DNA of 64,000 bases from Kitasatospora sp. NBC_01266 (GCF_036242395.1 NZ_CP108458.1:4402001-4466000); one strand, 5' to 3'. Counted from the first letter of the stretch, positions 1 to 8,919 are shown. The notes: generated by a model not told the origin, from the sequence alone. Numbers and translations: made by a program.

Positions 1-1589
1 GCTGCCCGTCGACGTCGGCGTCGGCCATCAGGACGATCTTGTGATAGCGCAGCTTGGACTCGTCGTAGTCCTCCTGGATACCGCAGCCGAAGGCCGAGAT
101 CAGCGCCTGGACCTCGGTGTTCTGCAGCACCTTGTCGATCCGGGCCTTCTCGACGTTCAGGATCTTGCCGCGGATCGGCAGGATGGCCTGGGTGCGCGGG
201 TCGCGGCCCTGCTTGGCCGAGCCGCCGGCCGAGTCACCCTCGACGATGAAGATCTCGCACTCGGCCGGGTCCTTGGACTGGCAGTCGCTCAGCTTGCCCG
301 GCAGTGAGGCGCTCTCCAGCAGCCCCTTGCGGCGGGTCAGGTCGCGTGCCTTACGGGCCGCCATCCGGGCGGTGGCCGAGTTGATCGACTTGCGGATGAT
401 GTCCGCGGCCTCGGTCGGGTTGCGGTCCAGCCAGTCGTTCAGCTGCTCGTGCACCACCTTCTGGACGAAGGTCTTCGCCTCGGTGTTGCCCAGCTTGTCC
501 TTGGTCTGGCCCTCGAACTGCGGCTCGCCCAGCTTGACCGAGATGATCGCGGTCAGGCCCTCGCGGATGTCCTCGCCGGAGAGGTTCTCGTCCTTCTCGC
601 GCAGCAGCTTCTTCTCCCGCGCGTAGCGGTTGACCAGGCCGGTCAGCGCCGCGCGGAAGCCCTCCTCGTGGGTACCGCCGCCGTGCGTGTGGATGGTGTT
701 GGCGAAGGAGTAGACCCCCTCGGTGTACGAGGTGTTCCACTGCATGGCGATCTCCACCGAGATCGTCTTGTCCTTGTCCTCCGCCTCGAAGTCGATCACC
801 GAGGGGTGGATCACCTCACCCTTGCGGGAGTTGAGGTCCCGCACGAAGTCGGCGATGCCGCCCTCGTAGTGGTAGGTGACGGAGAGCGGCTTGCCCTCGT
901 CGTCGGTGTGCTCGGGCCGCTCGTCGGTCAGCGAGATGGTCAGGCCCTTGTTGAGGAAGGCCATCTCCTTGAGCCGGCGGGAGAGCGTCTCGAACGAGTA
1001 GACGGTGGTCTCGAAGATGTCCGGGTCGGCCCAGAAGGTGACGCTGGTACCGGTCCGCTCGGTCGCCTCGTGCTGGACCAGCGGGGCGGTCGGGGCGCCC
1101 AGCTTGTAGTCCTGGGTCCAGCGGTGGCCGTCGGTGTGGATCTCGATCGCCAGCTTGGTGGAGAGCGCGTTCACCACCGAGACGCCGACGCCGTGCAGAC
1201 CGCCGGAGACCGCGTAGCCGCCGCCGCCGAACTTGCCGCCCGCGTGCAGCACCGTGAGGACGACCTCGACGGCCGGCTTCTCCTGGCCGGGGACGATGCC
1301 CACCGGGATACCGCGGCCGTTGTCGACCACCCGGACGCCGCCGTCGGTCAGGATCGTCACGTCGATGGTGTCCGCGTGCCCGGCCATCGCCTCGTCGACG
1401 GAGTTGTCCACCACCTCTTGGACCAGGTGGTGCAGGCCGCGCTCACCGGTGGAACCGATGTACATGCCGGGGCGCTTGCGGACCGCGTCGAGGCCCTCGA
1501 GCACCTGGATGTTGCTGGCGGTGTAGGAGGTACCCGAGGACGGGTCGGTGGGGACGGGGGACTGGCTGGACTCGCCGGAATCGGCCACG
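1..1589 (-). CDS. gyrB: DNA gyrase subunit B, 3' part beyond window
   Basis: ATP-binding subunit of type II topoisomerase, which introduces negative supercoils as GyrA2B2. About 529 codons of an expected ~690 are visible; the C-terminus lies off the left edge. The start is a GTG at 1589-1587 giving MADSGESSQ. The GHKL ATPase part shows KRPGMYIGSTG, the Mg-binding EVVDNSVDEA helix and the GGLHGVGVSVVN lid glycines. The TOPRIM part shows EGDSAGGSAKQGRD and, at the edge, the acidic ADADVDG. It is transcribed away from recF and dnaN, as usual near actinobacterial origins, and gyrA is expected just outside. The 283 bases to the next gene hold no clear structure. Identity is essentially certain. 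Confidence 0.98.
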
Positions 1590-1872
1590 AAGCGCCCTCT
1601 CTGGCACAGCACGGGCCGCATCCCCGCCCGGGTTCGGGCGAGCGTGCGACCACGGCGTTTCGACTCAGTTACCGCAAGCGGCAGTGTTTGACTCTCAGTC
1701 TACCGGTACCGCCGACAGAGATGGGCGTTTGGCAGGCCCTGAGGGCGGATTTGCCGCCCCGAATCCCCTCCGCACATGTCCCGATACTCGCCCCGGGGGC
1801 TCAGCGGCCTCACAGCGGCCGCCAGCGGTTCCGGAAGTATCCGCTCCGTCAAGGCCGGAACCGGGCGCCGTG

Positions 1873-2382
1873 TCACCCCCAGGTGTCGCGCGGACCCCGG
1901 CTGCCCGGCGCCCGCAGCCGGCCGTACCGGCGCTCCGGCGCGGACGGGCCGAGCACCCGGATCACCTTCACCGTGCCGTGCCCCAGCTCGTGGTTCAGAC
2001 GGGCCACCAACTGCCTTGCCAGCAACCGCAACTGAGTCGCCCACGCGGTGGAGTCGCAACGCACCGTCAGGACCGCCTCGGCCTCCGCGAACTGTTCCGG
2101 GGTGCAGTGCGCGGCGATGTCGGGGCCGACGATCTGCGCCCACCGGCCCATCACCCCGCCGACCGCGGCCGGCGCCTCCCAACCACGCTCCGTGATCAAA
2201 CGATTGAGCGCCGCCCCCAGCGGCACCGGATCCCGGCCGTCCGCCCTGGCCCCGCTGCGCAGCCCGTGCCGCTTCGCCTCACGCTTCTCGCGCACCTGCT
2301 CGCCCCGCTGGCGGGCCTGCTCCTTGGCCGCCCGCAGCGCGACCCGCGCCAGGTCGACACCGGAAAGCTCCGGATCGCTCAT
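1873..2382 (-). CDS. dciA: DUF721/DciA family protein
   Basis: 169-residue protein with an ATG start (MSDPELSGVD). The N-terminal 45 residues are a charged Arg/Lys/Glu helix. The DUF721 core spans roughly 50-140, with the family-typical pattern of a WAQIVGPDIAAHCTPEQF stretch followed by LTVRCDSTAWATQLRLLA. DciA is the ancestral helicase operator or loader that recruits DnaB in bacteria lacking DnaC or DnaI. Its place between recF and gyrB matches other actinobacteria, and the window also carries dnaB and no dnaC/dnaI-like loader. The family call rests on residue pattern and synteny; the helicase-loading role here is inferred from the family. Confidence 0.88.
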   Translation of the reverse strand: MSDPELSGVDLARVALRAAKEQARQRGEQVREKREAKRHGLRSGARADGRDPVPLGAALNRLITERGWEAPAAVGGVMGRWAQIVGPDIAAHCTPEQFAEAEAVLTVRCDSTAWATQLRLLARQLVARLNHELGHGTVKVIRVLGPSAPERRYGRLRAPGSRGPRDTWG

Positions 2383-2449
2383 CTTCGTCCCCAGCCTGTG
2401 GACAGTCTTCTTGCCGCTCCGCCTCCCGGCGGACCATCCAGCGTACGAC

Positions 2450-3583
2450 TCATGAGCCGATCCGGGTCACTTCCCCACCCGAGACCGCGTAGCGCGCTCC
2501 CGCGAGCGCCTTCGGGACGTCCTCCGGGACCGCCGCCGTCACCAGCACCTGCTCGCCACCGGCCACCAGCTCGGCCAGCTGCTCACGCCGCCGGGCGTCC
2601 AGCTCGGCGAAGACGTCGTCCAGGATCAGCACCGGCTCGCCACCGTCGGCGCGCAGCAGCTCGTAGGAGGCCAGCCGCAGCGCCAGCGCGAAGGACCAGG
2701 ACTCGCCGTGGCTCGCGTACCCCTTGGCCGGCAGCGTGCCGAGCAGCAGCGACAGCTCGTCGCGGTGCGGCCCGACCAGCGTCAGCCCGCGCTCGGTCTC
2801 CTGCTTGCGCACCGCCCGCAGCGCCTCGAGGAGTTGCTGGTACGCCTCCTCCCGGCTGCCTGGCAGTCCGCCCTCGAAGGAGGAGCGGTACTCCAGGCGG
2901 GTCGGGCCGCCGCCCGGCGCCAACCGCTCGTACGCCTGCTCGACCAGCGGCCCGAGCGCGGCCACCAGCTGCAGCCGGAATGCCGTCAACTCCGCACCGG
3001 CCTGAGCCAGATGACCGTCCCAGACCTCCAGGGTGGACAGGTCGGCGCCCTTGCCACCGCCTGCCCGGCGGGCCATCGCCGCGGTCTTCAGCAGCGCGTT
3101 GCGCTGCTTCAGCACCCGCTCGTAGTCCGCGCGCACCCCCGCCAGCCGCGGCGCCCGGGCGGTCAGCAGCTCGTCCAGGAAGCGCCGGCGCTCCCCGGGA
3201 TCGCCCTTCACCAGGGCCAGGTCCTCGGGGGCGAAGAGCACGGTGCGCAGCAGGCCCAGCACATCGCGCGGGCGCACGTTGTCCGAGCGGTTGATCCGGG
3301 CCCGGTTGGCCTTGCCGGGAGTGATCTCCAGCTCCACCAGCGTGGTCCTGGACCGGTCCACGATGGAGCCGCGGACCACCGCCCGCTCCGCGCCCTGGCG
3401 CACCAGCGGGGCGTCGGTGGCCACCCGGTGGCTGCCGAGGGTGGACAGGTAGCCGATCGCCTCGACCAGGTTGGTCTTGCCCTGCCCGTTGGGCCCCAGG
3501 AACGCGTTCACGCCCGGATCGAGGGGCACCTCGACCCGGGCGTAGGAGCGGAAATCGGCGAGCGACAGATGCGCGACGTGCAT
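2450..3583 (-). CDS. recF: DNA replication and repair protein RecF
   Basis: SMC-like ATPase that acts with RecO and RecR to load RecA at single-strand gaps. The product is 377 residues from ATG 3583 (MHVAHLSLADFRSYARVE). An upstream in-frame extension is rejected because homologs begin at this point. The Walker A motif GPNGQGKT is at residues 30-37. The ABC-type Walker B LILDDVFAELD starts near residue 319, and the signature-region TLVGPHRDEL lies shortly before it. The length is normal for RecF. It lies between gnd and dciA on the same strand and leaves 67 bases before dciA, so cotranscription is likely. Confidence 0.97.
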   Translation of the reverse strand: MHVAHLSLADFRSYARVEVPLDPGVNAFLGPNGQGKTNLVEAIGYLSTLGSHRVATDAPLVRQGAERAVVRGSIVDRSRTTLVELEITPGKANRARINRSDNVRPRDVLGLLRTVLFAPEDLALVKGDPGERRRFLDELLTARAPRLAGVRADYERVLKQRNALLKTAAMARRAGGGKGADLSTLEVWDGHLAQAGAELTAFRLQLVAALGPLVEQAYERLAPGGGPTRLEYRSSFEGGLPGSREEAYQQLLEALRAVRKQETERGLTLVGPHRDELSLLLGTLPAKGYASHGESWSFALALRLASYELLRADGGEPVLILDDVFAELDARRREQLAELVAGGEQVLVTAAVPEDVPKALAGARYAVSGGEVTRIGS

Positions 3584-3647
3584 GGGTGTGGACTGCGCTC
3601 GCCTTCCGGGGCTTGCTGGGACTACTGAACTACCGTGACTGCCTTGA

Positions 3648-3674
3648 TTATTTGGACTACTTGGACTACTTGGA
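3648..3674 (-). repeat. Three 9-bp tandem units, each ending in a stop codon
   Basis: Read on the minus strand the 3' end of gnd continues as TCCAAGTAG, TCCAAGTAG, TCCAAATAA. The first unit supplies the real C-terminus (Ser-Lys-stop). The next two repeat the same in-frame Ser-Lys-stop beyond it. It looks like slippage duplication at the gene end, leaving three consecutive in-frame stops. It is seen directly in the sequence; no function is claimed. Confidence 0.85.
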
Positions 3675-4541
3675 CTCGACCGCGTGGCCGCCGAACTGGT
3701 TGCGCAGCGCCGCAATCATCTTCATCTGCGGGGAGTCGTCCTGGCGCGAGGCGAAGCGGGCGAAGAGCGAGGCGGTGATGGTCGGCAGCGGCACCGCGTT
3801 GTCGATCGCGGCCTCCACCGTCCAGCGGCCCTCGCCGGAGTCCGCCGCGTAACCCCGCAGCTTGTCCAGGTGCTCGTCGCCGTCCAGCGCGCGCACCGCC
3901 AGGTCGAGCAGCCAGGACTTGATCACGGTGCCCTCCTGCCAGCTGCGGAAGACCTCGCGCACGTCGGTGACCTCGTCGACGGCCTCGAGCAGCTCCCAGC
4001 CCTCGGCGAAGGCCTGCATCATCGCGTACTCGATGCCGTTGTGGACCATCTTGGCGAAGTGACCGGCACCGACCTTGCCGGCGTGCACCGAGCCGAACTC
4101 GCCCTCGGGCTTGAGCGCGTCGAAGATCGGCTGGACCTTCAGGACGTGCTCGGCGCCACCGCCGTACATCAGCGCGTAGCCGTTCTGCAGACCCCAGACC
4201 CCACCGGAGACGCCGCAGTCCACGAAGCCGATGCCCTTGGCGGCCAGCAGCTCGGCGTGCGCGATGTCGTCGGTCCAGCGCGAGTTGCCGCCGTCCACCA
4301 CCACGTCGCCGGGGGCGAGCAGGTCGGACAGTTCCTCGATGGTCGCCTGGGTCGCGGCACCGGCGGGGACCATCACCCAGACCACACGCGGGCCCTGGAG
4401 CTTGTCGACCAGTTCCGGGAGGCTCGCGACGTCGGCGAGGTCGGGGTTGCGGTCGTAACCGATGACGGTGTGGCCGGCGAGGCGGATGCGCTCGCGCATG
4501 TTGCCGCCCATCTTGCCGAGACCGATGAGGCCGAGCTCCAT
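3666..4541 (-). CDS. gnd: 6-phosphogluconate dehydrogenase, decarboxylating, short type
   Basis: Oxidises and decarboxylates 6-phosphogluconate to ribulose 5-phosphate in the pentose phosphate pathway. It has 291 residues. The Rossmann motif GLIGLGKMGGNM is at residues 4-15. The substrate-loop VVVDGGNSRW lies near residues 84-93, and HAGKVGAGHFAKMVHNGIEY carries the catalytic lysine and the adjacent asparagine. At ~290 residues it belongs to the short YqeC/GndA-type branch rather than the ~470-residue enterobacterial type; many short members use NAD+, but cofactor choice is not read from the sequence. The gene sits between recF and dnaN, a recognised actinobacterial arrangement. Its stop lies inside a 9-bp tandem repeat. 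Confidence 0.94.
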   Translation of the reverse strand: MELGLIGLGKMGGNMRERIRLAGHTVIGYDRNPDLADVASLPELVDKLQGPRVVWVMVPAGAATQATIEELSDLLAPGDVVVDGGNSRWTDDIAHAELLAAKGIGFVDCGVSGGVWGLQNGYALMYGGGAEHVLKVQPIFDALKPEGEFGSVHAGKVGAGHFAKMVHNGIEYAMMQAFAEGWELLEAVDEVTDVREVFRSWQEGTVIKSWLLDLAVRALDGDEHLDKLRGYAADSGEGRWTVEAAIDNAVPLPTITASLFARFASRQDDSPQMKMIAALRNQFGGHAVESK

Positions 4542-4611
4542 GACAAGTCCTTACCTGGGATGTCGTGCCTGACGGCGGCGCCGTTGCCGCGACACAAGAG
4601 CCTACGCCGCA

Positions 4612-4647
4612 GGGTGTCCACAGACTGTGCATCGTCTGTGGACACCC
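4612..4647. terminator. Perfect 14-bp inverted repeat between dnaN and gnd with DnaA-box-like arms
   Basis: GGGTGTCCACAGAC at 4612-4625 is perfectly repeated in inverted orientation at 4634-4647, with an 8-base loop. It lies 25 bases past the dnaN stop, so it could act as a dnaN terminator or attenuator. Each arm also holds GTGTCCACA, one base off the Streptomyces DnaA box TTGTCCACA apart from the first T, so a DnaA-binding palindrome is an alternative. There is no T-run after the stem, which is common for actinobacterial terminators. Confidence 0.6.
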
Positions 4648-4672
4648 GTCACGTCGTCAGGTCATACCGGGC

Positions 4673-5803
4673 TCAGCCGGACAGGCGGACCGGCATGATC
4701 AGGTACTGGTAGGCCTCGTCGACCTCGGCGTCCAGTGCGGCCTTGCCCTTGAGCAGGGCCGGCTTGGTCGCGGTGGTGAAGCAGAGGTTGGCGAAGGGGG
4801 AGTCGATGGCCTTGAGGCCCTCCTCCAGGTAGCCGGGGTTGAAGGCGATCGAGATGTCGTCGCCCTCCAGGTCCGCCTCGATCCGCTCGGTGGCCTGCGC
4901 GTCGTCGCCCGACCCGGCCTCCAGGGTCAGCACGCCCTGCTCGAAGCTGAGCCGCACCGGGGTGTTGCGCTCGGCGACCAGCGAGACGCGCTTGAGCGCC
5001 TCCAGGAAGGGCTGGGTCTGCACCGAGGCCTCGGCGCTGAACTCGGTCGGGAAGAGGCTGCGGAACTTCGGGAACTCGCCCTCCAGCAGGCGGGTGGTGG
5101 TGCGCCGCCCGGCCCCCTCGAAGCCGATCAGGCCCTCGCCCGCGCCGCCCGAGGAGAGCGCGATCGAGACGGTGTCGCCGCTGCCCAGCGACTTGGCGAT
5201 GTCCTGCAGGGTGCGGGCGGGGACCAGCGCGACCGCCGAGATGTCCGGCTGCTCCGGCTTCCACAGCAGGTCGCGAACGGCGAACCGGTAGCGGTCGGTG
5301 GCGGCCAGGGTGATCCGGTCACCCTCGATCTCGACCCGGACGCCGGTGAGCACCGGCAGCGTGTCGTCACGGCCCGCGGCCACCGCGGCCTGGCTGACGG
5401 CCGAGGCGAAGACCTCGCCGGAGACCGTGCCGGTGGCGGTGGGCATCTGGGGCAGTGCCGGGTACTCGTCCACCGGCAGGGTGGGCAGCGTGAAGCGCGA
5501 GCTGCCGCAGACCACGCTGACCCGCTGGCCGTCGGTGGAGATCTCCACCGGCCGGTTGGGCAGGTTGCGGGCGATGTCGTTGAGCAGCCGGCCGGAGACC
5601 AGCACGGTGCCGGCCTCCTCGACGTCCGCCTCCAGCTCGACCCGGGCCGAGACCTCGTAGTCGAAGCCGGACAGTGCCAGGCTGCCGTCCTGGGCGGTCA
5701 GCAGCAGGCCGGCCAGCACCGGCACCGGCGGCCGCGCCGGGAGGCTGCGAGCAGCCCAGGCCACCGCCTCCGCGAGGACGTCACGCTCCACCCGGAACTT
5801 CAC
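4673..5803 (-). CDS. dnaN: DNA polymerase III sliding clamp (beta subunit)
   Basis: Ring-forming processivity clamp of the replicative polymerase. The product is 376 residues, normal for the family. The start is a GTG at 5803 (MKFRVERDVLAEAVAWAARS), preceded by a good AGGAGG Shine-Dalgarno. The three repeated clamp folds follow without interruption. Family-typical stretches include EYPALPQMP in the first linker and the hydrophobic-cleft C-terminus ending YQYLIMPVRLSG, which carries the peptide-binding MPVRL. It is transcribed away from oriC on the minus strand, followed by gnd and recF. Assignment is certain from similarity and position next to dnaA and oriC. Confidence 0.98.
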   Translation of the reverse strand: MKFRVERDVLAEAVAWAARSLPARPPVPVLAGLLLTAQDGSLALSGFDYEVSARVELEADVEEAGTVLVSGRLLNDIARNLPNRPVEISTDGQRVSVVCGSSRFTLPTLPVDEYPALPQMPTATGTVSGEVFASAVSQAAVAAGRDDTLPVLTGVRVEIEGDRITLAATDRYRFAVRDLLWKPEQPDISAVALVPARTLQDIAKSLGSGDTVSIALSSGGAGEGLIGFEGAGRRTTTRLLEGEFPKFRSLFPTEFSAEASVQTQPFLEALKRVSLVAERNTPVRLSFEQGVLTLEAGSGDDAQATERIEADLEGDDISIAFNPGYLEEGLKAIDSPFANLCFTTATKPALLKGKAALDAEVDEAYQYLIMPVRLSG

Positions 5804-5985
5804 CGGTCACCGCCTCCTGGGTCTGCAGTCGATATGCAGCTCTTGATCGTCTTCTGGCATCTGGCGGGCACCGGGACCGCGGGCCGAGCCCACTGTGGCT
5901 CCAGGTGCCGAAGGACAGTCTGACGTACTCCGCCGACAGTCGGGGCAGACGGGCGGAAGCAAGCCGAACGGATGTCGGGATCGGC

Positions 5986-6556
5986 TTGTCCACAGATTTC
6001 GGCGCACCCCGCTGTTGAGCGATTCCAGGGGTCTCTAGGTGTAGTGGTAGTAGTAGGGCCTGTGGATACCGTGGATAACCCCGTTTCCGCAGGTCAGCCC
6101 CACTTTTTTGTCCACACAGGGTGTGGACGGGACCAGTGGATAACCAGGCGTCGCTGTGGACAGCGGAGCGTTACTCACAGCCCACCGAGCGTATCCACAG
6201 GTTTTCCCCAGCGCCGTCCCCAGATTCTCGCAGGGTTATCCACGAGCCCCGGTCAACTTCTCGTGACGGCTTTCACACCAGCCGATGAACAGGGCCCGTC
6301 CGTTGTCGAACAGTGGATAGAGCTGTGGAGAAGCTGGGGATAATCGGCCTTCCCCTGGGGACAGCCGGTGGACAACTTTCCGGACGGGCTGACGGGCCGC
6401 CAACTGTCCACATGCTGTGGATAACTGTTGTGCACAAGTCCACAGGCGGCTGACCTGCGGCGAAGAGCGTAGCGGCGAGGCAGCTGTGGAGGAATTCGGG
6501 ATAACTCGGCGATCCCCATGCTGTGGACGGGGCAGGACACCCGCCGCTGTGGACAA
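5986..6556. other. oriC: Chromosomal replication origin oriC
   Basis: The 940-base gap between dnaN and dnaA holds about 19 DnaA boxes within one or two bases of TTGTCCACA. Plus-orientation boxes start at 5986, 6108, 6191, 6236, 6404 and 6428. Minus-orientation boxes start (lower coordinate) at 6061, 6070, 6122, 6135, 6155, 6312, 6324, 6335, 6367, 6416, 6485, 6522 and 6548. Perfect TTGTCCACA occurs at 5986, 6108 and 6548; TTATCCACA at 6416. Number, consensus and location between dnaA and dnaN agree with described Streptomyces origins. The flanks 5804-5985 and 6557-6688 show no boxes and presumably hold the dnaN promoter and spacer. Confidence 0.97.
6036..6056 (+). promoter_or_regulatory. TAG-triplet run resembling a DnaA-trio unwinding element
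   Basis: Read in one register the plus strand gives TAG GTG TAG TGG TAG TAG TAG at 6036-6056, five of seven triplets being TAG. It is followed by GGCC and then by two same-orientation DnaA boxes, TGTGGATAC at 6061 and CGTGGATAA at 6070. In the basal unwinding system described in Bacillus subtilis, a strand-specific trio repeat (3'-GAT-5', equal to 5'-TAG-3') adjoins a GC spacer and DnaA boxes in this relative order. The match is inferred from pattern only. Confidence 0.6.
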
Positions 6557-6688
6557 CGCCTGCTCAGGCCCGCACTGTTCGAATTGATGCTCAGATGTGC
6601 GAGAAGGCCTGGGGCTTGGCGGATCGTCAGTCGCTGGACCGAGCCTTCCCCGGCCGATCCGACTTCACACCACCTCGGACATGCCGAA

Positions 6689-6725
6689 GGGGCCGGTAGC
6701 GACGCGGAACGTCGCGACCGGCCCC
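6689..6725 (-). terminator. Terminator of dnaA
   Basis: The arms GGGGCCGGTAGCGACG (6689-6704) and CGTCGCGACCGGCCCC (6710-6725) pair over 16 bp with one mismatch and a five-base loop. The hairpin begins 18 bases beyond the dnaA stop on the minus strand. It would keep dnaA transcription out of oriC. Confidence 0.75.
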
Positions 6726-6743
6726 TCAGCAGGCCTGGCAGCC

Positions 6744-8714
6744 TTAGCTCTTGATGCGGTTGGTCAGCTCGGTGACCTGGTTGTAGAGCGAGCGCCGCTC
6801 GGCCATCAGGGAGCGGATCTTGCGGTCCGCGTGCATCACCGTGGTGTGGTCACGGCCGCCGAACTGGGCGCCGATCTTGGGCAGTGAGAGGTCGGTGAGC
6901 TCGCGGCAGAGGTACATGGCGATCTGACGGGCCGTCGCCAGCACCCGGCTGCGCGAGGAGCCGCACAGGTCCTCCACGGTGAGCCCGAAGTAGGCGGCCG
7001 TCTGCTGCATGATGACCTGCGCCGTGATCTCCGGCCCCGCGTCCTCGTCGCCGCCCGGGATCAGGTCCTTGAGCACGATGCCGGCCAGTTCCAGATCGAC
7101 CGGCGAGCGGTTCAGGTTGGCGAAGGCCGTCACCCGGATCAGCGCGCCCTCCAGCTCCCGGATGTTCCGGGTGATCCGGGAGGCGATGAACTCCAGTACG
7201 TCGGCAGGGGCGTTGAGCCGTTCCTGGATCGCCTTCTTGCGCAGGATCGCGATCCGGGTCTCCAGCTCGGGCGGGGTGACGTCGGTGATCAGCCCCCACT
7301 CGAAGCGGTTGCGCAGCCGGTCCTCCAGGGTGATCAGCTGCTTGGGCGGCCGGTCCGAGGAGAGGACGATCTGCTTGTTCGCGTTGTGCAGGGTGTTGAA
7401 GGTGTGGAAGAACTCCTCCTGGGTCGACTCCTTGCTCGCCAGGAACTGGATGTCGTCGACCAGCAGGATGTCCATGTCCCGGTAGCGCTTGCGGAACGCG
7501 TCCGCCTTGCCGTCCCGGATCGAGTTGATGAACTCGTTGGTGAACTCCTCCGAGCTCACGTACCGCACCCGGGTACCGGGGAAGAGGCTGCGCGAGTAGT
7601 GGCCGATGGCGTGCAGCAGGTGCGTCTTGCCCAGCCCGGACTCGCCGTAGATGAAGAGCGGGTTGTAGGCCTTGGCCGGCGCCTCGGCCACCGCCACCGC
7701 CGCCGCGTGCGCGAAGCGGTTGCTGGCGCCGATCACGAAGGTGTCGAAGAGGTACTTGGGGTTGAGCCGGGCGGCCGGTTCGTCCTTGCGCGAGCTGTCC
7801 GCCGAGGGGGCGCCGGGCGGGGCGGGCACGCCCGGTACCGGGGTGCGGTCGGTGACCCGCTCCGGCAGCGCCGGGGCCGTGGGCCGCTCCGGTTCACCGG
7901 ACGGCGAGCCGGCCGACTGACCCGGCGGGCCGGGCAGGTCCTGGCCGGCCCGACCCGCCGGGCGGATGGCCGGCGGCAGGTCGCGGCGGACGGGCGGGCC
8001 GGGGCGGGTGCCGCGCGAGCGCTGCTCCTCACCGGTGGAGTCGTACGCGCCGCCGAACAGGTCGCCCTGGGACGGCTCGCCCCCGGGGCCGGGGCCGCCG
8101 ACGGACGGCTGCGGCCGGTTCTCCCCCTCGCGGCTCTCCCAGTCGCGGTAGCCGCGCTCCTGGTAGGGCTGCGGCGGGCCGGCGGGGTAGCCCGAGGCCG
8201 GGTACCCGCCGTAGTTCGGCTGCTGCTGAGGGTAGGACTGCTCCTGCTGGTAGCCGTCGTACGAGGGCTCCGGGTAGGAGTAGCCGTTCTCGTAGTGCTG
8301 CTCGCGGTAGCCCGGGGCCGGGTAGTCGTGCGCCGGGCGGGGCGCACCGGGCCAACCCTGCTGGGGCTGCTGCGGCTCGGCGGGGGCCGCCGGCTCGGGC
8401 TCGGGCTCCGCCAGCTGCGGGGGCGCGGGCACCGGGGTGGGCGGCACGGCGTTGGCGTCCACCATCACGGCGATCCGCACCGGGCGGCCGAACTGCTGGC
8501 TCAGCCCGTCGGTCAGCTGCGGCAGCAGCCGCCCCTCCAGCACCTGCTTCGCCCACTCGTTCGGGGCGGCCAGCAGCGCGGTGTCGTGCATCATCCACAT
8601 CGGCTGGGTGCGCTGCACCCACAATTTGTCCTTGTCACCGACCGAGGTGTCGTTGACCAGCCGCTCGACGACCTTCGCCCAGGCCGGGACGAGGTCGCTG
8701 TTGACATCAGCCAC
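6744..8714 (-). CDS. dnaA: Chromosomal replication initiator DnaA
   Basis: AAA+ ATPase that binds DnaA boxes, melts oriC and recruits the helicase. It has 656 residues from the GTG at 8714 (MADVNSDLVPAWAKV), longer than the 400-470 of most bacteria. Domain I (about 1-90) is followed by a ~220-residue low-complexity linker rich in Pro, Gln, Tyr and Gly, as known in streptomycetes. The AAA+ module starts near residue 317, with Walker A GESGLGKT near 356 and Walker B LLVDDIQF near 416. Domain IV carries the DNA-contact signature FGGRDHTTVMHA. A promoter and a perfect DnaA box lie upstream, suggesting autoregulation. The 5' untranslated region is about 125 bases. Confidence 0.98.
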   Translation of the reverse strand: MADVNSDLVPAWAKVVERLVNDTSVGDKDKLWVQRTQPMWMMHDTALLAAPNEWAKQVLEGRLLPQLTDGLSQQFGRPVRIAVMVDANAVPPTPVPAPPQLAEPEPEPAAPAEPQQPQQGWPGAPRPAHDYPAPGYREQHYENGYSYPEPSYDGYQQEQSYPQQQPNYGGYPASGYPAGPPQPYQERGYRDWESREGENRPQPSVGGPGPGGEPSQGDLFGGAYDSTGEEQRSRGTRPGPPVRRDLPPAIRPAGRAGQDLPGPPGQSAGSPSGEPERPTAPALPERVTDRTPVPGVPAPPGAPSADSSRKDEPAARLNPKYLFDTFVIGASNRFAHAAAVAVAEAPAKAYNPLFIYGESGLGKTHLLHAIGHYSRSLFPGTRVRYVSSEEFTNEFINSIRDGKADAFRKRYRDMDILLVDDIQFLASKESTQEEFFHTFNTLHNANKQIVLSSDRPPKQLITLEDRLRNRFEWGLITDVTPPELETRIAILRKKAIQERLNAPADVLEFIASRITRNIRELEGALIRVTAFANLNRSPVDLELAGIVLKDLIPGGDEDAGPEITAQVIMQQTAAYFGLTVEDLCGSSRSRVLATARQIAMYLCRELTDLSLPKIGAQFGGRDHTTVMHADRKIRSLMAERRSLYNQVTELTNRIKS

Positions 8715-8845
8715 TGGTGCACGCTTTCTCGTTCCCCTGGAAGGAGGGGGATGGTCCTGGTCAGGATCGGTGGGGCGGGCCGGCTCGGGACGGAGCACTC
8801 GGCGGGGAGCTAGAGAGGGACGAACAAAACCAGACAAGTCCTGCA

Positions 8846-8874
8846 ACGGTAGTCAGCGGGCAGACCTGATTCAA
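8846..8874 (-). promoter_or_regulatory. dnaA promoter (TTGAAT-17-TACCGT)
   Basis: On the minus strand a -35 element TTGAAT (8874-8869) is separated by exactly 17 bases from a -10 element TACCGT (8851-8846), a good match to the streptomycete housekeeping sigma consensus. Transcription would start near 8839, about 125 bases before the dnaA GTG. Confidence 0.65.
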
Positions 8875-8878
8875 GTTG

Positions 8879-8887
8879 TTGTCCACA
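8879..8887 (+). promoter_or_regulatory. DnaA box upstream of the dnaA promoter
   Basis: A perfect TTGTCCACA sits four bases upstream of the predicted -35 element of dnaA. Bound DnaA would be placed to affect RNA polymerase, so autoregulation is likely. The rest of the 448-base dnaA-rpmH gap holds the two divergent promoters and nothing else recognised. Confidence 0.8.
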
Positions 8888-8919
8888 GGCTGTGAACATC
8901 CTGCCGATCGGAAGCCGGT

